Made by a program: the position numbers and the translations under genes
The notes under the pieces: model-generated
The model's database searches: none
The model's input: only the letters and a program-made list of their open reading frames with translations
Told to the model about the DNA's origin: nothing
DNA from: Acinetobacter sp. ANC 5054
GTDB taxonomy: Bacteria > Pseudomonadota > Gammaproteobacteria > Pseudomonadales > Moraxellaceae
Direction of reading: 5' to 3'
Assembly: GCF_002135295.1 (NCBI RefSeq)
Contig: NZ_NEGG01000005.1
Coordinates: 124,001 to 188,000, forward strand
DNA length: 64,000 nucleotides
Shown here: piece after piece, positions 27,481 to 40,015 of the stretch
Layout: each line of letters begins with the position of its first letter
Numbering within the stretch: position 1 is the first letter of the stretch

Positions 27481-27512
27481 TGTATAAAAGTGACGATTTG
27501 TGTCACTTTCCT
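27481..27512 (-). terminator. LemA/TPM operon terminator
   Basis: Stem AAAGTGAC/GTCACTTT with a 7-nt loop and a short T-run on the minus strand, just past the second TPM gene. Confidence 0.5.
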
Positions 27513-27521
27513 GCTGTTTTC

Positions 27522-28082
27522 TTACCTCAATATTATAGGTTCATTCGAAAGTTCATTTGCTCGATCTATTGTTTTGCCTGCATAAAAATCATTCATGACC
27601 TTGCCAATGTTTTCGACACCATTGATTAAGGCATCACGATAATCTTTATTTTGCATTTTTATAATTATATTTTGACAAATCTCTTGCCAAATTTGCGCTT
27701 CAGTCGCTTGTCTTATACCACGATCAATCACAATCTCAACTTGGCGCTCACACAAATTTAAATAAAGCAAAACGCCACTGTTATATTCCGTATCCCAAAC
27801 GCCTAGCTCAGCAAAGAGCTGTTCAGCTCTCGCGCGGGTATTTTGATAGTAGGCTTGATTTGAAGGAATGTGACCTTCAATGACCACTTGAATCTCTCCT
27901 ACATGTCCTTGCTCAGCTGCTGTTACTGCTTGTGCAATAGCATGCTGATCCTGCTTATTAAAATAGCGATTCGCCGCAGGCATATAAAAGAAATGTTTAA
28001 ACCAGCGTTTAAAACTTGGCTTATGAATTTCTTGTGTTTTTGGACAAGTGACAATTTCTGTCGTTTCTGTTTTCGTTACCAT
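27522..28082 (-). CDS. TPM-domain protein (YgcG family), soluble
   Basis: 186-residue protein with a TPM domain from about residue 40 (FNKQDQHAIAQAVTAAEQGHVGEIQVVIEG) to the SGVLLYLNLCERQVEIVIDRGI segment. It has no signal peptide or strong membrane helix. Its start overlaps the 3' end of the upstream TPM gene by 7 bp, so the two are translationally coupled. Such soluble TPM proteins commonly pair with a membrane-bound YgcG-type partner and LemA. The biochemical role is unknown; TPM domains have been linked to photosystem repair in plants and to the envelope in bacteria. Confidence 0.8.
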   Translation of the reverse strand: MVTKTETTEIVTCPKTQEIHKPSFKRWFKHFFYMPAANRYFNKQDQHAIAQAVTAAEQGHVGEIQVVIEGHIPSNQAYYQNTRARAEQLFAELGVWDTEYNSGVLLYLNLCERQVEIVIDRGIRQATEAQIWQEICQNIIIKMQNKDYRDALINGVENIGKVMNDFYAGKTIDRANELSNEPIILR

Positions 28083-29158
28083 GAACCTGATGCTCCCCCA
28101 CCGCCGAAGCCACCACCGCCTCCGCTAAATCCACCGCCACCAAAGCCGCCGCCTCCGCTGCGACCACCTCTACCGACACCGCCCGCAAGGAACATTTGGA
28201 AAATGGTTTGTGCGATAGCCGTAATCAGCAAAAAGAAGATTGCTCCGCCCATCAGTAAACTCGTTAATAAACCTGCACCATTAACCAAGCCCGCTACAGT
28301 TCCAGCGACAGCAGCTGTCGATGCACTCAAACGTTTCCCGACAATAAACGAGGCAAATATCCCGACTACCAAAATAATGAGTGCGGTCGTCAAAGTTTTT
28401 TCTTGGGCTTGTTGCTCGTGTAAAGCTTGTTCCTGACGTTCTTTTAAATCTTGCGCTGCCTGTGCCGCAACTTCAGGATCTTGATTTAATATATTGGTGA
28501 TTTCATTTAAGCCAGCATCAATCCCTTGAGCGTATTGCGCTTGCTTAAAGTATGGCGTGATTTGGTTACGGATAATTCGACTAACAATAATATCTGGCAT
28601 TATGCCTTCCAAGCCATAGCCTGTTAAAATTTGAATGCGGCGATCATTCACAGCAATCGCCATTAATATGCCATTATCTCGCTTAGCTGAACCGAGTTGC
28701 CATTTTTCAGCCACGCGCATGGCATAGTCAAAAATATCTTCCTGCCCTGTCGTTGGTACAATTACGACGCCAATTTGTGCTTTACCTTGCTCATGCAATT
28801 GTAAAATTTTTTGGCTAATGGCTTGCTTTTCAGAGGCAGTCAGCAAATTTGCCTGATCGATTACAGGCTCATTTAATGTAGGTAAACCACGAATCGATTC
28901 ACCCTCTGCCATATCGTTCGCAATTTGTGGTTGCTGAATTTTAATTTCGGGCTGTGCTGTCGCATCTATCGGATTGGTTTTTTGATTTGCTGCTTGTTGA
29001 TCTTTTAAAATTTTTCCCACAACAACAGTTTCAGCATCCGAATTGTCAACAGCCGTTGCAGTTTCGGCTTGAACAACAGCAGCGAAACCTAACAAGCTAA
29101 ACAATACAAAATACTGAACAATATGCCGCCATGAATTGTATTTTTGAGATCGAACCAT
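28076..29158 (-). CDS. TPM-domain membrane protein with a Gly-rich tail (YgcG family)
   Basis: 360-residue exported protein with a signal peptide ending near AAVVQA^ETA. A TPM domain follows (PVIDQANLLTASEKQAI, IGVVIVPTTGQEDIFDYAMRVAEKW, DNGILMAIAVNDRRIQILTGYGLEG). After it come a charged coiled stretch (about 225-250), two or three membrane helices and a glycine-rich C-terminus of GGGGFGGG-type repeats ending in GASGSW. ATG 29158 has GAGGG at good spacing, whereas the ATG two codons upstream abuts it. It forms an operon with lemA upstream and a second TPM gene downstream. Function unknown. Confidence 0.87.
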   Translation of the reverse strand: MVRSQKYNSWRHIVQYFVLFSLLGFAAVVQAETATAVDNSDAETVVVGKILKDQQAANQKTNPIDATAQPEIKIQQPQIANDMAEGESIRGLPTLNEPVIDQANLLTASEKQAISQKILQLHEQGKAQIGVVIVPTTGQEDIFDYAMRVAEKWQLGSAKRDNGILMAIAVNDRRIQILTGYGLEGIMPDIIVSRIIRNQITPYFKQAQYAQGIDAGLNEITNILNQDPEVAAQAAQDLKERQEQALHEQQAQEKTLTTALIILVVGIFASFIVGKRLSASTAAVAGTVAGLVNGAGLLTSLLMGGAIFFLLITAIAQTIFQMFLAGGVGRGGRSGGGGFGGGGFSGGGGGFGGGGASGSW

Positions 29159-29187
29159 CAGCATTCCCTCAGTAACAACAAGTCAGA

Positions 29188-29778
29188 TTAGTTAAAATCA
29201 ACCTTTGGTGCGGTTTGTGCACTTTGCTCAGCGCTAAAGTTTGGTTTGGTATCCATTCCAATCACTTTGGCTGTCATCACTTGTGGGAACTGGCGTGCAT
29301 AACCGTTGAAGTCTTGTACCGTGGTAATGTAACGATTCCGTGCTACAGCGATACGGTTTTCTGTGCCCTCTAACTGAACCTGTAAATCACGGAATTGTTC
29401 GTTGGCTTTTAAGTCTGGATAATTTTCTGACACAGCAATCAATCGTGATAATGCACCGGTCATCTGTGCTTGGGCTTCTTGATATTTTTGGAACAATGCA
29501 GGATCTTCCAAGACTTCTTTATCTACTTTTAATCCTGCCACATTGGCACGGGCTTGAGTCACTTCTGTCAGCACTTGTTCTTCATGTTTGGCATAGCCTT
29601 TCACGACATTGACCAAATTTGGCACCAAATCCGCACGACGTTGATATTGGTTTTGTACTTCAGACCATGCTGCGGTGACTGCCTCATCTTTAACTTGTAA
29701 GGTGTTATAACCACAACCACTAAGGGTTAATGTACTCACTAGAGCGATAGTGAGCATGCTTTTTTTAACTAAATTCAT
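29188..29778 (-). CDS. lemA: LemA family lipoprotein
   Basis: 196-residue LemA protein. The N-terminal signal ends in the lipobox LTLSGCGYN, so this copy is a lipoprotein. The helical LemA core follows: AWSEVQNQYQRRADLVPNLV, then LTEVTQARANV and NRYITTVQDFNGYARQFP. ATG 29778 gives a normal signal peptide; the five-codon extension is unlikely. LemA-TPM operons are widespread and LemA is thought to act at the inner or outer membrane, but no reaction is known. Confidence 0.9.
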   Translation of the reverse strand: MNLVKKSMLTIALVSTLTLSGCGYNTLQVKDEAVTAAWSEVQNQYQRRADLVPNLVNVVKGYAKHEEQVLTEVTQARANVAGLKVDKEVLEDPALFQKYQEAQAQMTGALSRLIAVSENYPDLKANEQFRDLQVQLEGTENRIAVARNRYITTVQDFNGYARQFPQVMTAKVIGMDTKPNFSAEQSAQTAPKVDFN

Positions 29779-29904
29779 ATCCCTAAACCTCAAGTATTTA
29801 TTTGTATTTGTTTAAATAAATTCATTCTAACCTTATTTTTGATGATTCTTATGTATTTTCTTTGTGACTGATTTCATCCTTTTAAAGGTTATTTTTTCCT
29901 CATA

Positions 29905-29930
29905 AAAAATGCCCTCAAATTGAGGGCAAT
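29905..29930 (-). terminator. Terminator of the metal-hydrolase gene
   Basis: Stem TGCCCTC/GAGGGCA followed by a T-run on the minus strand. Confidence 0.8.
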
Positions 29931-29943
29931 TATTGTTTATTTT

Positions 29944-30828
29944 CTAGCTATATAGCATTTGATTCGGTTGCTGCTCAAAGCTTGCATGATGATAGTCTTC
30001 TGCCAACCGCTTTTTCCAATACGCGATTAGATTATTGTAGTCAATTTCAGTTGGGTGAAATTCGGCTTTGTAATAGGATAAATATTCGGGCAGGAGTTGG
30101 ATAAACATTTTGCCCAATAAATAGATACCAAATAGATTTCCGCCTATTTTCGGTAGGCTCTTTTTCTTATCTTGCATAAATAAGCGTGTTGCTGAATAGA
30201 AGGTTAAACTTGCAAAACCAGTGGTCACACTGCGCATGATCAAGCGGCGAATTTTGTCATCACCATATACATGTTGATAGACATCAAAAGCCACGGCCCG
30301 ATGTTCAATTTCTTCAATCGCATGCCAGACCCAAAGTTTTACGGCATCGTCATCTAATGTACTCAACACTTCAGGATGTCTTAAAATATAACCACCCAGT
30401 AAAGCGGTAAAATGCTCAAATGCACAGGTCATGGCCAGTTGAATTTTGGGATGTAGGCTTTTCACATAGCTATCTTTGCGCGCAAGCCAAGCTTGGAAAC
30501 GATCTAAATTATAATCATCTCGACGCCATGCATCATTAAATTCGGCATGCGCCTTAGAATGCATGGCCTCCTGCCCGATGAACGCAGCAATTTCAGCCTG
30601 CAATTTTTCATCTGTAATTTTATCGCGGACATTTCTCACACTATGCACAAAAAACTGCTCTCCAATGGGAAATGTCGAAGACAATGCCGTGAGTAAATGC
30701 GACATCACAGGTGAGTTGGCAAAATAGTGACGCCGTATGGCTTTAGGATTAAATTGTGGTCGACGCACGGTAATTCCCAAGGCTTTAGGACGATTGAGAT
30801 ATGTTTTTTGTGCCGTCACTTGAGTCAT
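29944..30828 (-). CDS. Predicted metal-dependent hydrolase (PF10118-like)
   Basis: 294-residue protein with a mostly helical ferritin-like arrangement of acidic/His motifs: FIGQEAMHSKAHAEFN, CAFEHFTALLGGY and WHAIEEIEHRAVAFDVY. This matches the COG3687 family of predicted metal-dependent hydrolases. The open frame extends 49 codons upstream through hydrophobic, non-conserved sequence; ATG 30828 (MTQVTAQKTYLNRP) starts just before the first conserved stretch. A helix near 220-245 may contact the membrane. Substrate unknown. It is flanked by terminators on both sides, so it is a single-gene unit. Confidence 0.78.
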   Translation of the reverse strand: MTQVTAQKTYLNRPKALGITVRRPQFNPKAIRRHYFANSPVMSHLLTALSSTFPIGEQFFVHSVRNVRDKITDEKLQAEIAAFIGQEAMHSKAHAEFNDAWRRDDYNLDRFQAWLARKDSYVKSLHPKIQLAMTCAFEHFTALLGGYILRHPEVLSTLDDDAVKLWVWHAIEEIEHRAVAFDVYQHVYGDDKIRRLIMRSVTTGFASLTFYSATRLFMQDKKKSLPKIGGNLFGIYLLGKMFIQLLPEYLSYYKAEFHPTEIDYNNLIAYWKKRLAEDYHHASFEQQPNQMLYS

Positions 30829-31007
30829 TGTAGTTTTCAAAAATTCAAAGAATGCATGCAGTATGTCGATAACAAGATGTACAACACATGGCAAAAAATC
30901 TAAGCAGATTTGCATATTTAGCCAAATTAAGCTGCTGTCGAACAATTTAGATTTGAAATTATCTGTAGACACCAAGTTCTTATCATTTCAGGCAAAATCC
31001 GAGACAA

Positions 31008-31037
31008 TAAAAAAACCCGCTTAAGCGGGTTTTTTTG
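31008..31037 (-). terminator. gltBD terminator
   Basis: Perfect palindromic stem AACCCGCTTAAGCGGGTT flanked by A- and T-tracts, 35 bp past the gltD stop. Confidence 0.88.
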
Positions 31038-31071
31038 AATGAATCGAGTCTTAGGACTAAAACTTGATTAC

Positions 31072-32523
<1,452 letters not shown>

Positions 32524-32565
32524 TTAACCGCGCTACACCTGCCTATCAAATCTGCAGTAGTGGAA

Positions 32566-35500
32566 TTATTGTGGATCAGCTTGAGTTGTTTTCAACAAAG
32601 TCTGCAAATTAGCAGCTTTTGGTTTCACAAGCCAGAATTTACGGCCGTAGAAATCAAACTCATGGCGGATCTTGTACGCCCAAGCACTACCTGTTTCTTT
32701 AATATGTTCATCTAAGATTCGGCACAAGAACTCTTTGTGTTCTTCCATCGATTCTGTAGAGATACGGTTCAATTCAATTAACTCATGGTTGTAATGGTCA
32801 ACGAAGTCATTGTCTAGGTCGAGTACATAAGCAAAACCGCCTGTCATGCCCGCACCGAAGTTATGACCCACTTTGCCCAGTACAGTCACGATACCGCCTG
32901 TCATGTATTCACAGCAATGGTCGCCCGCGCCTTCTATCACAGCGAAGGCACCTGAGTTACGTACCGCAAAACGTTCACCCGCAGTACCCGCAGCAAACAA
33001 TTTACCGCCTGTTGCACCGTACAAACACGTGTTACCAATGATCGCTGTATTTTGTGTTTGGAATGGTGAACCTTTTGGTGGGAAGATCGAAATACGACCA
33101 CCTGCCATACCTTTACCCACGTAGTCGTTTGCATCGCCTTCAAGGCTAATATGTAGACCACCGGCATTCCATACACCCAATGACTGACCTGCAGTACCAT
33201 TTAAGTTCACTTTAACTGGATGCGCTTCCATACTGAGATTGCCATAACGTTTTGCAATCTCACCTGAAATACGCGCACCAATTGAACGGTCACAGTTACC
33301 GATCTTGAAGCCATATTCGCCGCTTGTGCCTGCTTCAATCGCTGGAAGCATTTCTGCTACCATTTTTTCAGCCAATAAGCCTTTGTCGAATGGCGCATTG
33401 CCTTGTACTTCACAGTACTGCGCTTTACCTTCAGCAGATGGATGCGACTCAAGCAATGCACTGAGATCAAGGTGTGCATGTTTCTCAGTTTCACCCGGTA
33501 ACATTTCCAGTAAATCTGTACGACCAATCAAATCTTTCAGGCTAGACACACCGAGTGCCGCCAACCATTCACGCGTTTCTTCTGCAATAAAGTGGAAGAA
33601 GTTGATGAGCATTTCAGGTTCACCGATATAGTGTTCCTGACGTAAATGGTCTTGCTGTGTTGCAACACCAGTCGCACAGTTATTTAAGTGGCAAATACGT
33701 AGGTATTTACAACCTAATGCGATCATTGGTGTAGAACCAAAACCGAAACTTTCAGCACCCAAAATTGCTGCTTTAACAACATCTAGACCTGTTTTCAAAC
33801 CACCATCCGTTTGAACACGGACTTTGCCACGCAAGTCATTTACGCGAAGTGCTTGATGCGCTTCAGATAAACCTAGTTCCCATGGTGAACCTGCATGGTG
33901 AATTGAAGAAAGTGGAGAAGCCGCTGTACCACCGTCATAACCAGAAATGGTAATGAAGTCTGCGTAAGCTTTCGCTACACCTGCCGCAATCGTACCAACA
34001 CCCGGCTCAGAAACCAGCTTAACTGACACCATCGCCTGTGGGTTAACCTGTTTCAAATCGAAAATTAACTGTGATAAATCTTCGATTGAGTAGATGTCGT
34101 GATGCGGAGGCGGAGAAATCAGTGTTACACCTGGTACTGAATAACGTAAACGTGCAATTAAGCCATTCACTTTACCGCCCGGCAACTGACCACCTTCACC
34201 TGGTTTTGCACCTTGTGCCACTTTAATTTGAAGTACTTCTGCAGACGTTAGATATGCAGGAGTTACACCAAAACGGCCAGATGCAATTTGTTTGATTTTC
34301 GAGTTACGAATTGTACCGTAACGCGCAGGGTCTTCACCGCCCTCACCAGAGTTCGAACGACCACCAATGGTGTTCATCGCAATCGCAATCGCTTCATGCG
34401 CTTCAGGTGAAAGTGCACCTAAAGACATCCCTGCTGAGTCAAAACGTGGAAGAATCTCTTCAACTGATTCAACTTGATCAAGTGCAATTGAATTGTCAGT
34501 TTTGAGTTTGAATAAGTCACGAATCGTTGCGATTGGACGGTTATTCACTAGCTCTGCATATTCTTTAAAGTCTGCATAGTTACCTGAACGTACTGATTTA
34601 TGCAGTGCATTAATCACGTCTGGGTTAAATGCGTGGTATTCCTTGCCGAATACAAACTTCAACATACCGCCTTGATCGATTGGTTTACGTGATTTCCACG
34701 CCAAATCTGCCAATTTTTTCAAATCATTTTCAAGGTCAGAGAAAGTTGCACCTTTAATACGGCTTGGTACGCCTGTGAAGCATTTTGCAACCACTTCATC
34801 AGACAGACCAACTGCTTCAAACAATTGACCGCCGCGGTATGAAGCAACGGTTGAGATGCCCATTTTAGAAAGAACTTTCAATAAGCCTTTCTCAATCCCT
34901 TTACGGAAGTTGGCTTGAGCATGGATTGGGTCACCCAATAACTCACCTTTTGCGATCAAGTCATTGATCACGTCATAAGCAAGGTATGGATAGATTGCCG
35001 TTGCACCAAAACCAAGAATAACCGCAAATTGATGTGCATCACGTGCAAGACCCGTTTCCACGATGATGTTGGCATCTGTACGTAGACCAACATTAATCAA
35101 GTAGTGGTGTATTGCACCAGTCGCCATTAAGGCATTGGCTGGTAAATAACCTTCACGAATTTTTTTATCTGAAAGCACTAATAATGTTTTGCCGTCACGA
35201 ATCGCTTGTGCAGATTCTTCACAAATACGTGCGATTGCTGCTTCTAAGCCTTCAGCTTCAGCATAGTTCAAATCAATATCTGCAATCTCATAGCCTTTAC
35301 GACCAATGGTGCGGATTTGATGCATTTTTGAATTTGAAAGTACAGGACTTGAAACAATTAGACGATCGGCATGTTCTGGGCCTTGTTCAAACACGTTTTG
35401 CTCACGACCAAAACATGTTTCCAACGACATCACGATAGATTCACGAAGTGGATCGATAGGTGGATTGGTCACCTGCGCAAATTGCTGACGGAAGTAGTCA

Positions 35501-37047
35501 GATACATGGCGAACTTGACGAGACAAGACAGCCATAGGCGTATCATCACCCATTGAACCGACAGCTTCTTGACCGCTTTCAGCGATTGGACGAAGCAACT
35601 GATCACGTTCTTCAAAAGTGACCATGAACATTTTTTGTGATGCTTTTAGGTTATCGCCTTTCAAGCCTTGATCACATAAATATTCTTCGAGTTCAGGACT
35701 ACCTTGAACACGCACAGAGTTTTCACGTAACCATTCACGGTATGGACGCATACGTTTCAAGTGATTGCTGACATCTTGTGTGTCTAGCATTTTGCCCGTG
35801 TGAGTATCAATGACCAGAATTTGACCTGGACCTACACGACCTTTTGAAACGACATCTTCAGGCTCATAACCCCAAACACCAATTTCTGATGCAAGAGTGA
35901 TGTAACCATTTTTCGTGATCACCCAACGTGCTGGACGTAAACCATTTCGGTCAAGCATACAAATCGCATGACGACCATCTTGGATCACTAGACCTGCTGG
36001 ACCATCCCACGCTTCCATATGTTTTGAGTTGAATTCATAAAATGCACGTAAGTCCGCATCGAGTGTTTCAACGTTTTGCCAAGCAGGCGGAACCAACATA
36101 CGAAGGGCACGGAATAAGTCCATACCACCCCCCACAAGGATTTCAAGCATATTGTCTAAGCTTGAAGAATCCGAGCCTGTACGGTTCACAATTGGGTTAA
36201 GTTCCGTTAAGCCAGGTAGTAATGGGTTTTCAAATTTTGGTGTACGCGCCATTGCCCAGTTACGGTTAGCAGTGATGGTATTGATTTCACCATTATGTGC
36301 TAAGTAACGGAACGGCTGTGCCAAAGGCCAACGCGGTAAAGTGTTGGTCGAGAAACGCTGGTGGAACACCACAATATGAGACTTTAAACGCTCATCAGCT
36401 AAGTCTGTATAGAAGTCAGCAATGGCTGCTGGCATCATTAAACCTTTATAGCTGATCACAGTTGAGCATAAAGTCGTTACATAGAAATATGGGTCAGCAG
36501 TGAGTTGTTGCTCTGCACGACGACGCGCCATGACCAACTTACGATTGAACTCAACTTCTGACACACCCATTGGGCAATTCACGATAATTTGTTCAAATGC
36601 AGGTAAAGACTGCATCGCAATCGAACCTAGCGCATCATTATTGGTTGGCACCACACGCCAGCCCAATACTTTACAGCCTTCTTCTTCAATTTCTTTGGCT
36701 AAAACTTGTTTTGCGTGCGCAGCTAATGCAGGATCTAAATTTAAGAACACCGTACCGACAGCAAAAATTTCACTTAGTGTAATGTCACTCAGCTTCTTCG
36801 CTTCTTCACGGAAGAATTCTTTAGGCATAGCAAGGAGCAAACCACAGCCGTCACCGGTTTTGCCATCTGCGGCAATACCACCACGGTGGGTCATACAACT
36901 TAAACTATGCATTGCGGTTTTGACGAGATCATGGCTTGCATCACCCTGCATATGGGCGATTAAACCGAAACCACAGTTATCTTTAAACTCATCCGGTTGG
37001 TATAAACCTTGAGCGGGAGCTACAGTATTTGGCGATGGCATGTGCAT
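32566..37047 (-). CDS. gltB: Glutamate synthase (NADPH) large subunit
   Basis: 1,493-residue alpha subunit converting glutamine and 2-oxoglutarate to two glutamates. A short propeptide precedes the glutaminase nucleophile Cys25 in [11 protein letters not shown]. The central region and FMN-binding synthase domain include [17 protein letters not shown]. The 3Fe-4S cysteines are in [20 protein letters not shown]. The C-terminal beta-helix carries repeated glycine motifs ([27 protein letters not shown]). The ribosome site GAAGGGT precedes ATG 37047. With gltD it forms the GOGAT operon. Confidence 0.97.
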   Translation of the reverse strand: MHMPSPNTVAPAQGLYQPDEFKDNCGFGLIAHMQGDASHDLVKTAMHSLSCMTHRGGIAADGKTGDGCGLLLAMPKEFFREEAKKLSDITLSEIFAVGTVFLNLDPALAAHAKQVLAKEIEEEGCKVLGWRVVPTNNDALGSIAMQSLPAFEQIIVNCPMGVSEVEFNRKLVMARRRAEQQLTADPYFYVTTLCSTVISYKGLMMPAAIADFYTDLADERLKSHIVVFHQRFSTNTLPRWPLAQPFRYLAHNGEINTITANRNWAMARTPKFENPLLPGLTELNPIVNRTGSDSSSLDNMLEILVGGGMDLFRALRMLVPPAWQNVETLDADLRAFYEFNSKHMEAWDGPAGLVIQDGRHAICMLDRNGLRPARWVITKNGYITLASEIGVWGYEPEDVVSKGRVGPGQILVIDTHTGKMLDTQDVSNHLKRMRPYREWLRENSVRVQGSPELEEYLCDQGLKGDNLKASQKMFMVTFEERDQLLRPIAESGQEAVGSMGDDTPMAVLSRQVRHVSDYFRQQFAQVTNPPIDPLRESIVMSLETCFGREQNVFEQGPEHADRLIVSSPVLSNSKMHQIRTIGRKGYEIADIDLNYAEAEGLEAAIARICEESAQAIRDGKTLLVLSDKKIREGYLPANALMATGAIHHYLINVGLRTDANIIVETGLARDAHQFAVILGFGATAIYPYLAYDVINDLIAKGELLGDPIHAQANFRKGIEKGLLKVLSKMGISTVASYRGGQLFEAVGLSDEVVAKCFTGVPSRIKGATFSDLENDLKKLADLAWKSRKPIDQGGMLKFVFGKEYHAFNPDVINALHKSVRSGNYADFKEYAELVNNRPIATIRDLFKLKTDNSIALDQVESVEEILPRFDSAGMSLGALSPEAHEAIAIAMNTIGGRSNSGEGGEDPARYGTIRNSKIKQIASGRFGVTPAYLTSAEVLQIKVAQGAKPGEGGQLPGGKVNGLIARLRYSVPGVTLISPPPHHDIYSIEDLSQLIFDLKQVNPQAMVSVKLVSEPGVGTIAAGVAKAYADFITISGYDGGTAASPLSSIHHAGSPWELGLSEAHQALRVNDLRGKVRVQTDGGLKTGLDVVKAAILGAESFGFGSTPMIALGCKYLRICHLNNCATGVATQQDHLRQEHYIGEPEMLINFFHFIAEETREWLAALGVSSLKDLIGRTDLLEMLPGETEKHAHLDLSALLESHPSAEGKAQYCEVQGNAPFDKGLLAEKMVAEMLPAIEAGTSGEYGFKIGNCDRSIGARISGEIAKRYGNLSMEAHPVKVNLNGTAGQSLGVWNAGGLHISLEGDANDYVGKGMAGGRISIFPPKGSPFQTQNTAIIGNTCLYGATGGKLFAAGTAGERFAVRNSGAFAVIEGAGDHCCEYMTGGIVTVLGKVGHNFGAGMTGGFAYVLDLDNDFVDHYNHELIELNRISTESMEEHKEFLCRILDEHIKETGSAWAYKIRHEFDFYGRKFWLVKPKAANLQTLLKTTQADPQ

Positions 37048-37486
37048 AGCGTACCCTTCTTTTCTTTACAGCTCTTGCGAGCACTGAACAAACTAATTTC
37101 TTATTGCGATATGTCTTAAGTTACTCTCATGAATTGTTCTGTCGAGCAAAATTTTTTCTTAGACATACTCTTAAGATAAACTGAATTTATCTTCCATGCA
37201 TGAATAAAAAGTCAATTTTCTGCTTTTGCAGTTCAGATCAGGGATAACGACTAGATTAATGACTTCGCACTTTTATCGAATCATTTTCGCGCCAAAATAG
37301 GGAGAAAATTTCGATACATGCACCAATTAAGCAATTTATATGCCAACTTAATGCATTTTCTTTTAACTCACCTATTCTCAAGCAGTTTTATTCTCAGCCT
37401 ATTTTTAGTTCCGTTTTTTATACTTATTTATGCACTCTAAATGTGCATTAAATTTATTTTAAGCGATAAGCTGCGCTATTTTAGTT
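37048..37486. other. 439-bp gene-free region between the SPOR gene and gltB
   Basis: No credible gene. It must hold the gltB promoter (minus strand), but I could not pick clear boxes. Visible structure: GCTC/GAGC at 37071-37082, two TCTTAAG-containing segments near 37114 and 37170, and ATGCAC/GTGCAT (37430-37448), which may be part of the terminator region of the pil-aro operon. A regulatory binding site or an unrecognised small RNA is possible. Confidence 0.4.
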
Positions 37487-38326
37487 CTAATTAAACGGGT
37501 CTGTGACTTCTTGTTCAACCGGTGCAGGTTTCTGACGTGGCGCATCGACACTGCTTTGTGATTTTTGCACATCCACCACATTGCCAGATGCATCACGGCG
37601 TGTCACTGTTGTATTAGTAGTTTGCGTTGGAGTGCTTGTGGCAGCCTGACGTTCTTCGGCCTTACGTGCAGCAATTTGTGCTTCATCTACTTTTGGTAGC
37701 GGAACCGATTTCAACTTAACCACATACATTTTTTGATTTGAAGACATTTCATCTGAACCCAAATCGTTAACATAGGCTTGATATTGTTTAAGTTCAACGA
37801 CAACAGGTTTAATGGATGCAGGAAGCTTCAGATCGAATCCAGCCAATGCAGTTTTGGCATCATTTTCTGACTTATATGGACCAGTTAAAATCACATATTG
37901 TTCAGGATGATCTTCACCTGAAAGTCGTAAATAAATAAATTTATTGCGTGTCGGTTGCTTACGCAAAAAGCTTTTTAAAATATCTTCTTCAGAAACACGA
38001 AACAGCTCAATTGCATATTGTTTCGAGGCTTCATTGATAAATTTGGTGCCACGGAATTCCGGCTCATGTTGTGCAGTAGCGACTACACGTGTCGTCATCT
38101 CTAAGGGACGAACTTCCTCCGTTAATGCACCAAGATGGGACATTGCAGCAACTTTTTCAGGTTGAATTTGCAGATCAACCTCAGTTTCAGCCTTTTTTTC
38201 AACTTCAATCAATTCTTTGCTATCGGTAATCGCCCAAAATACCAAGGCAGCGAATAGACATACAGCACCGCCCACCAACCATACATAGTGATGAATCTTT
38301 TGCCACTGTGACTGACGCGCTGCCAT
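37487..38326 (-). CDS. SPOR-domain inner-membrane protein (DamX-like position)
   Basis: 279-residue bitopic protein. One transmembrane helix (about residues 15-31, VWLVGGAVCLFAALVFWAI) follows a short cytoplasmic tail. The periplasmic part includes a probable SPOR domain (about 115-205: FIYLRLSGEDHPEQYVILTGPYKS, then KTALAGFDLKLPASIKPV and YVVKLKSVPLP). A Gln/Thr/Pro-rich tail follows. SPOR domains bind denuded septal peptidoglycan. Its position after aroK-aroB is the same as damX in enterics, which supports a cell-division role, but sequence similarity to DamX is weak. Confidence 0.78.
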   Translation of the reverse strand: MAARQSQWQKIHHYVWLVGGAVCLFAALVFWAITDSKELIEVEKKAETEVDLQIQPEKVAAMSHLGALTEEVRPLEMTTRVVATAQHEPEFRGTKFINEASKQYAIELFRVSEEDILKSFLRKQPTRNKFIYLRLSGEDHPEQYVILTGPYKSENDAKTALAGFDLKLPASIKPVVVELKQYQAYVNDLGSDEMSSNQKMYVVKLKSVPLPKVDEAQIAARKAEERQAATSTPTQTTNTTVTRRDASGNVVDVQKSQSSVDAPRQKPAPVEQEVTDPFN

Positions 38327-38337
38327 GTTGTACCTGC

Positions 38338-39417
38338 TTATGCCTGATTTGCCAAAATTGCTTGTTTCATTAACTCAACATCAAACTCTTTGGTAATGAT
38401 CGCCTGACCTAATGATTGCATCAAAACCAATCTTAATTGACCATTTAAGACTTTTTTGTCATGAGCCATATAAGATAAGAATTCTTCTAGCGGAATTTTA
38501 GGGCAAACTATCGGTAATTGTGCACGTAAAATGATTTTTTTTGTACGTTCTAAATCTTCTGCAGAAATCCAGCCCATACGCTGTGACAAATCTGCCGCCA
38601 TGACCATCCCTGTTGCAACTGCTTCACCATGCAACCAAACACCATAACCAAGATAGGATTCAATCGCATGACCAAAGGTATGACCTAAGTTTAAAAGCGC
38701 ACGTTCACCCTGCTCTTTCTCGTCATTCGCCACAATACGTGCTTTATGTGCACATGAACGATACACCGCTTCAGCTAATAATGCCGCGTCACCAGCAACC
38801 AAAGCATCCATATGCTGTTCAAGCCAACTTAAAAATTCAACATCACCCAACAATGCATACTTAATCACTTCAGCCAAACCCGCTGAAAGTTCACGTGGAG
38901 GTAATGTTTTTAACTGTGCCATATCCGCCATCACCACTTGTGGCTGCTGGAAGGCTCCAATCATATTTTTACCCAGTGGATGGTTAATCCCCGTTTTCCC
39001 GCCAACACTTGAATCGACCTGAGACAATAATGTCGTTGGTACCTGTATAAAATAGACACTGCGCTGAAAACATGCAGAAGCAAAACCCGCCATATCCCCA
39101 ATGACACCACCACCTAATGCCAACACGGTACAATCACGATTAAAGCCTGCCTCAAGCAGAGCATCAAATATTAAATTCAAGTGTTCACTATTTTTGTATT
39201 TCTCACCATCCGGTAAAATACATGTCGCAACTTTCTTACCTAAACGATCAATGGCATCAACATAATGCTGTAAATACAACGGTGCAACTGTTGTATTTGA
39301 CACAATCATGACTTGTTTACCATGAATATAAGGTTCAAGTAAGACTTCTGGGTTTAAATCACTCCCAATAAAAATGGGGTAACGACGTTCACCTAGTTCA
39401 ACATGTAAAGTTTGCAT
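38338..39417 (-). CDS. aroB: 3-dehydroquinate synthase
   Basis: 359-residue enzyme of the shikimate pathway that cyclises DAHP, using NAD and a divalent metal. NAD-binding [13 protein letters not shown] and the substrate-binding segment [19 protein letters not shown] are present. Metal ligands are in [11 protein letters not shown] (Glu), [11 protein letters not shown] (His) and [11 protein letters not shown] (His). The start is set at ATG 39417 (MQTLHVELG); the 14-codon extension begins with TTG. It overlaps nothing and follows aroK by 16 bp. Confidence 0.96.
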   Translation of the reverse strand: MQTLHVELGERRYPIFIGSDLNPEVLLEPYIHGKQVMIVSNTTVAPLYLQHYVDAIDRLGKKVATCILPDGEKYKNSEHLNLIFDALLEAGFNRDCTVLALGGGVIGDMAGFASACFQRSVYFIQVPTTLLSQVDSSVGGKTGINHPLGKNMIGAFQQPQVVMADMAQLKTLPPRELSAGLAEVIKYALLGDVEFLSWLEQHMDALVAGDAALLAEAVYRSCAHKARIVANDEKEQGERALLNLGHTFGHAIESYLGYGVWLHGEAVATGMVMAADLSQRMGWISAEDLERTKKIILRAQLPIVCPKIPLEEFLSYMAHDKKVLNGQLRLVLMQSLGQAIITKEFDVELMKQAILANQA

Positions 39418-39433
39418 GAATTTAACCGATTTT

Positions 39434-39979
39434 CTAACGAGATGTATTTTGTGAAACAATCAAATTGAAGATTCGTTGCGCTAGATCACGCGCTGCACCC
39501 TGATTTGTTTCAATAATATAATGTGCCACTTCGCGATAAAGTGGATCGCGTATAGCCAATAAATCACGAAGCTTTTGCTCTGGATTTTCAACTTGAAGGA
39601 GTGGACGGTTTTTGTCGCGATAGGTCCGTTGAAGTTGTATCTCAACCGGAGTATATAAGTAAACAACTATGCCGCGTTGTTTTAAAAATTCACGATTTGG
39701 GGGCTGAGTGACTGCACCACCACCAGTTGCTAAAACCAGTTGCTTTTTTGTAGTCAACTCATCAATCACATTCGTTTCACGACTTCGAAAGCCAACTTCC
39801 CCTTCTTTCTCAAAAATCCAAGGAATTGTTGCGCCAGTTTTACGCTCAATTTCATGATCACTATCTAGAAATTCACGCCCTAACAATTCTGCTAAATGTC
39901 GCCCTACGGTTGTTTTTCCTGCCCCCATTGGCCCTACCAAATATATATTTGGTAGGGTTTCAAACTCTTTGCTTGGCAA
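39434..39979 (-). CDS. aroK: Shikimate kinase
   Basis: 181-residue kinase phosphorylating shikimate at the 3-OH. The P-loop [16 protein letters not shown], shikimate-binding [11 protein letters not shown] and [12 protein letters not shown], and the RDPLYREVA lid region are present. The start codon is TTG (39977-39979), preceded by AGGTGACTCC; no ATG lies upstream of the P-loop at a sensible place, and the N-terminus [16 protein letters not shown] agrees with other Acinetobacter sequences I recall. It sits between pilQ and aroB, the standard order. Confidence 0.95.
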   Translation of the reverse strand: MPSKEFETLPNIYLVGPMGAGKTTVGRHLAELLGREFLDSDHEIERKTGATIPWIFEKEGEVGFRSRETNVIDELTTKKQLVLATGGGAVTQPPNREFLKQRGIVVYLYTPVEIQLQRTYRDKNRPLLQVENPEQKLRDLLAIRDPLYREVAHYIIETNQGAARDLAQRIFNLIVSQNTSR

Positions 39980-40015
39980 GGAGTCACCTATTTCTTTTGT
40001 TAAATTGAAAATATA

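Noticed and set aside
27870..28436. Plus-strand proline-rich open frame (PPPPKPPPPP-like)
   Set aside because: It is the antisense shadow of the glycine-rich tail of the TPM protein.
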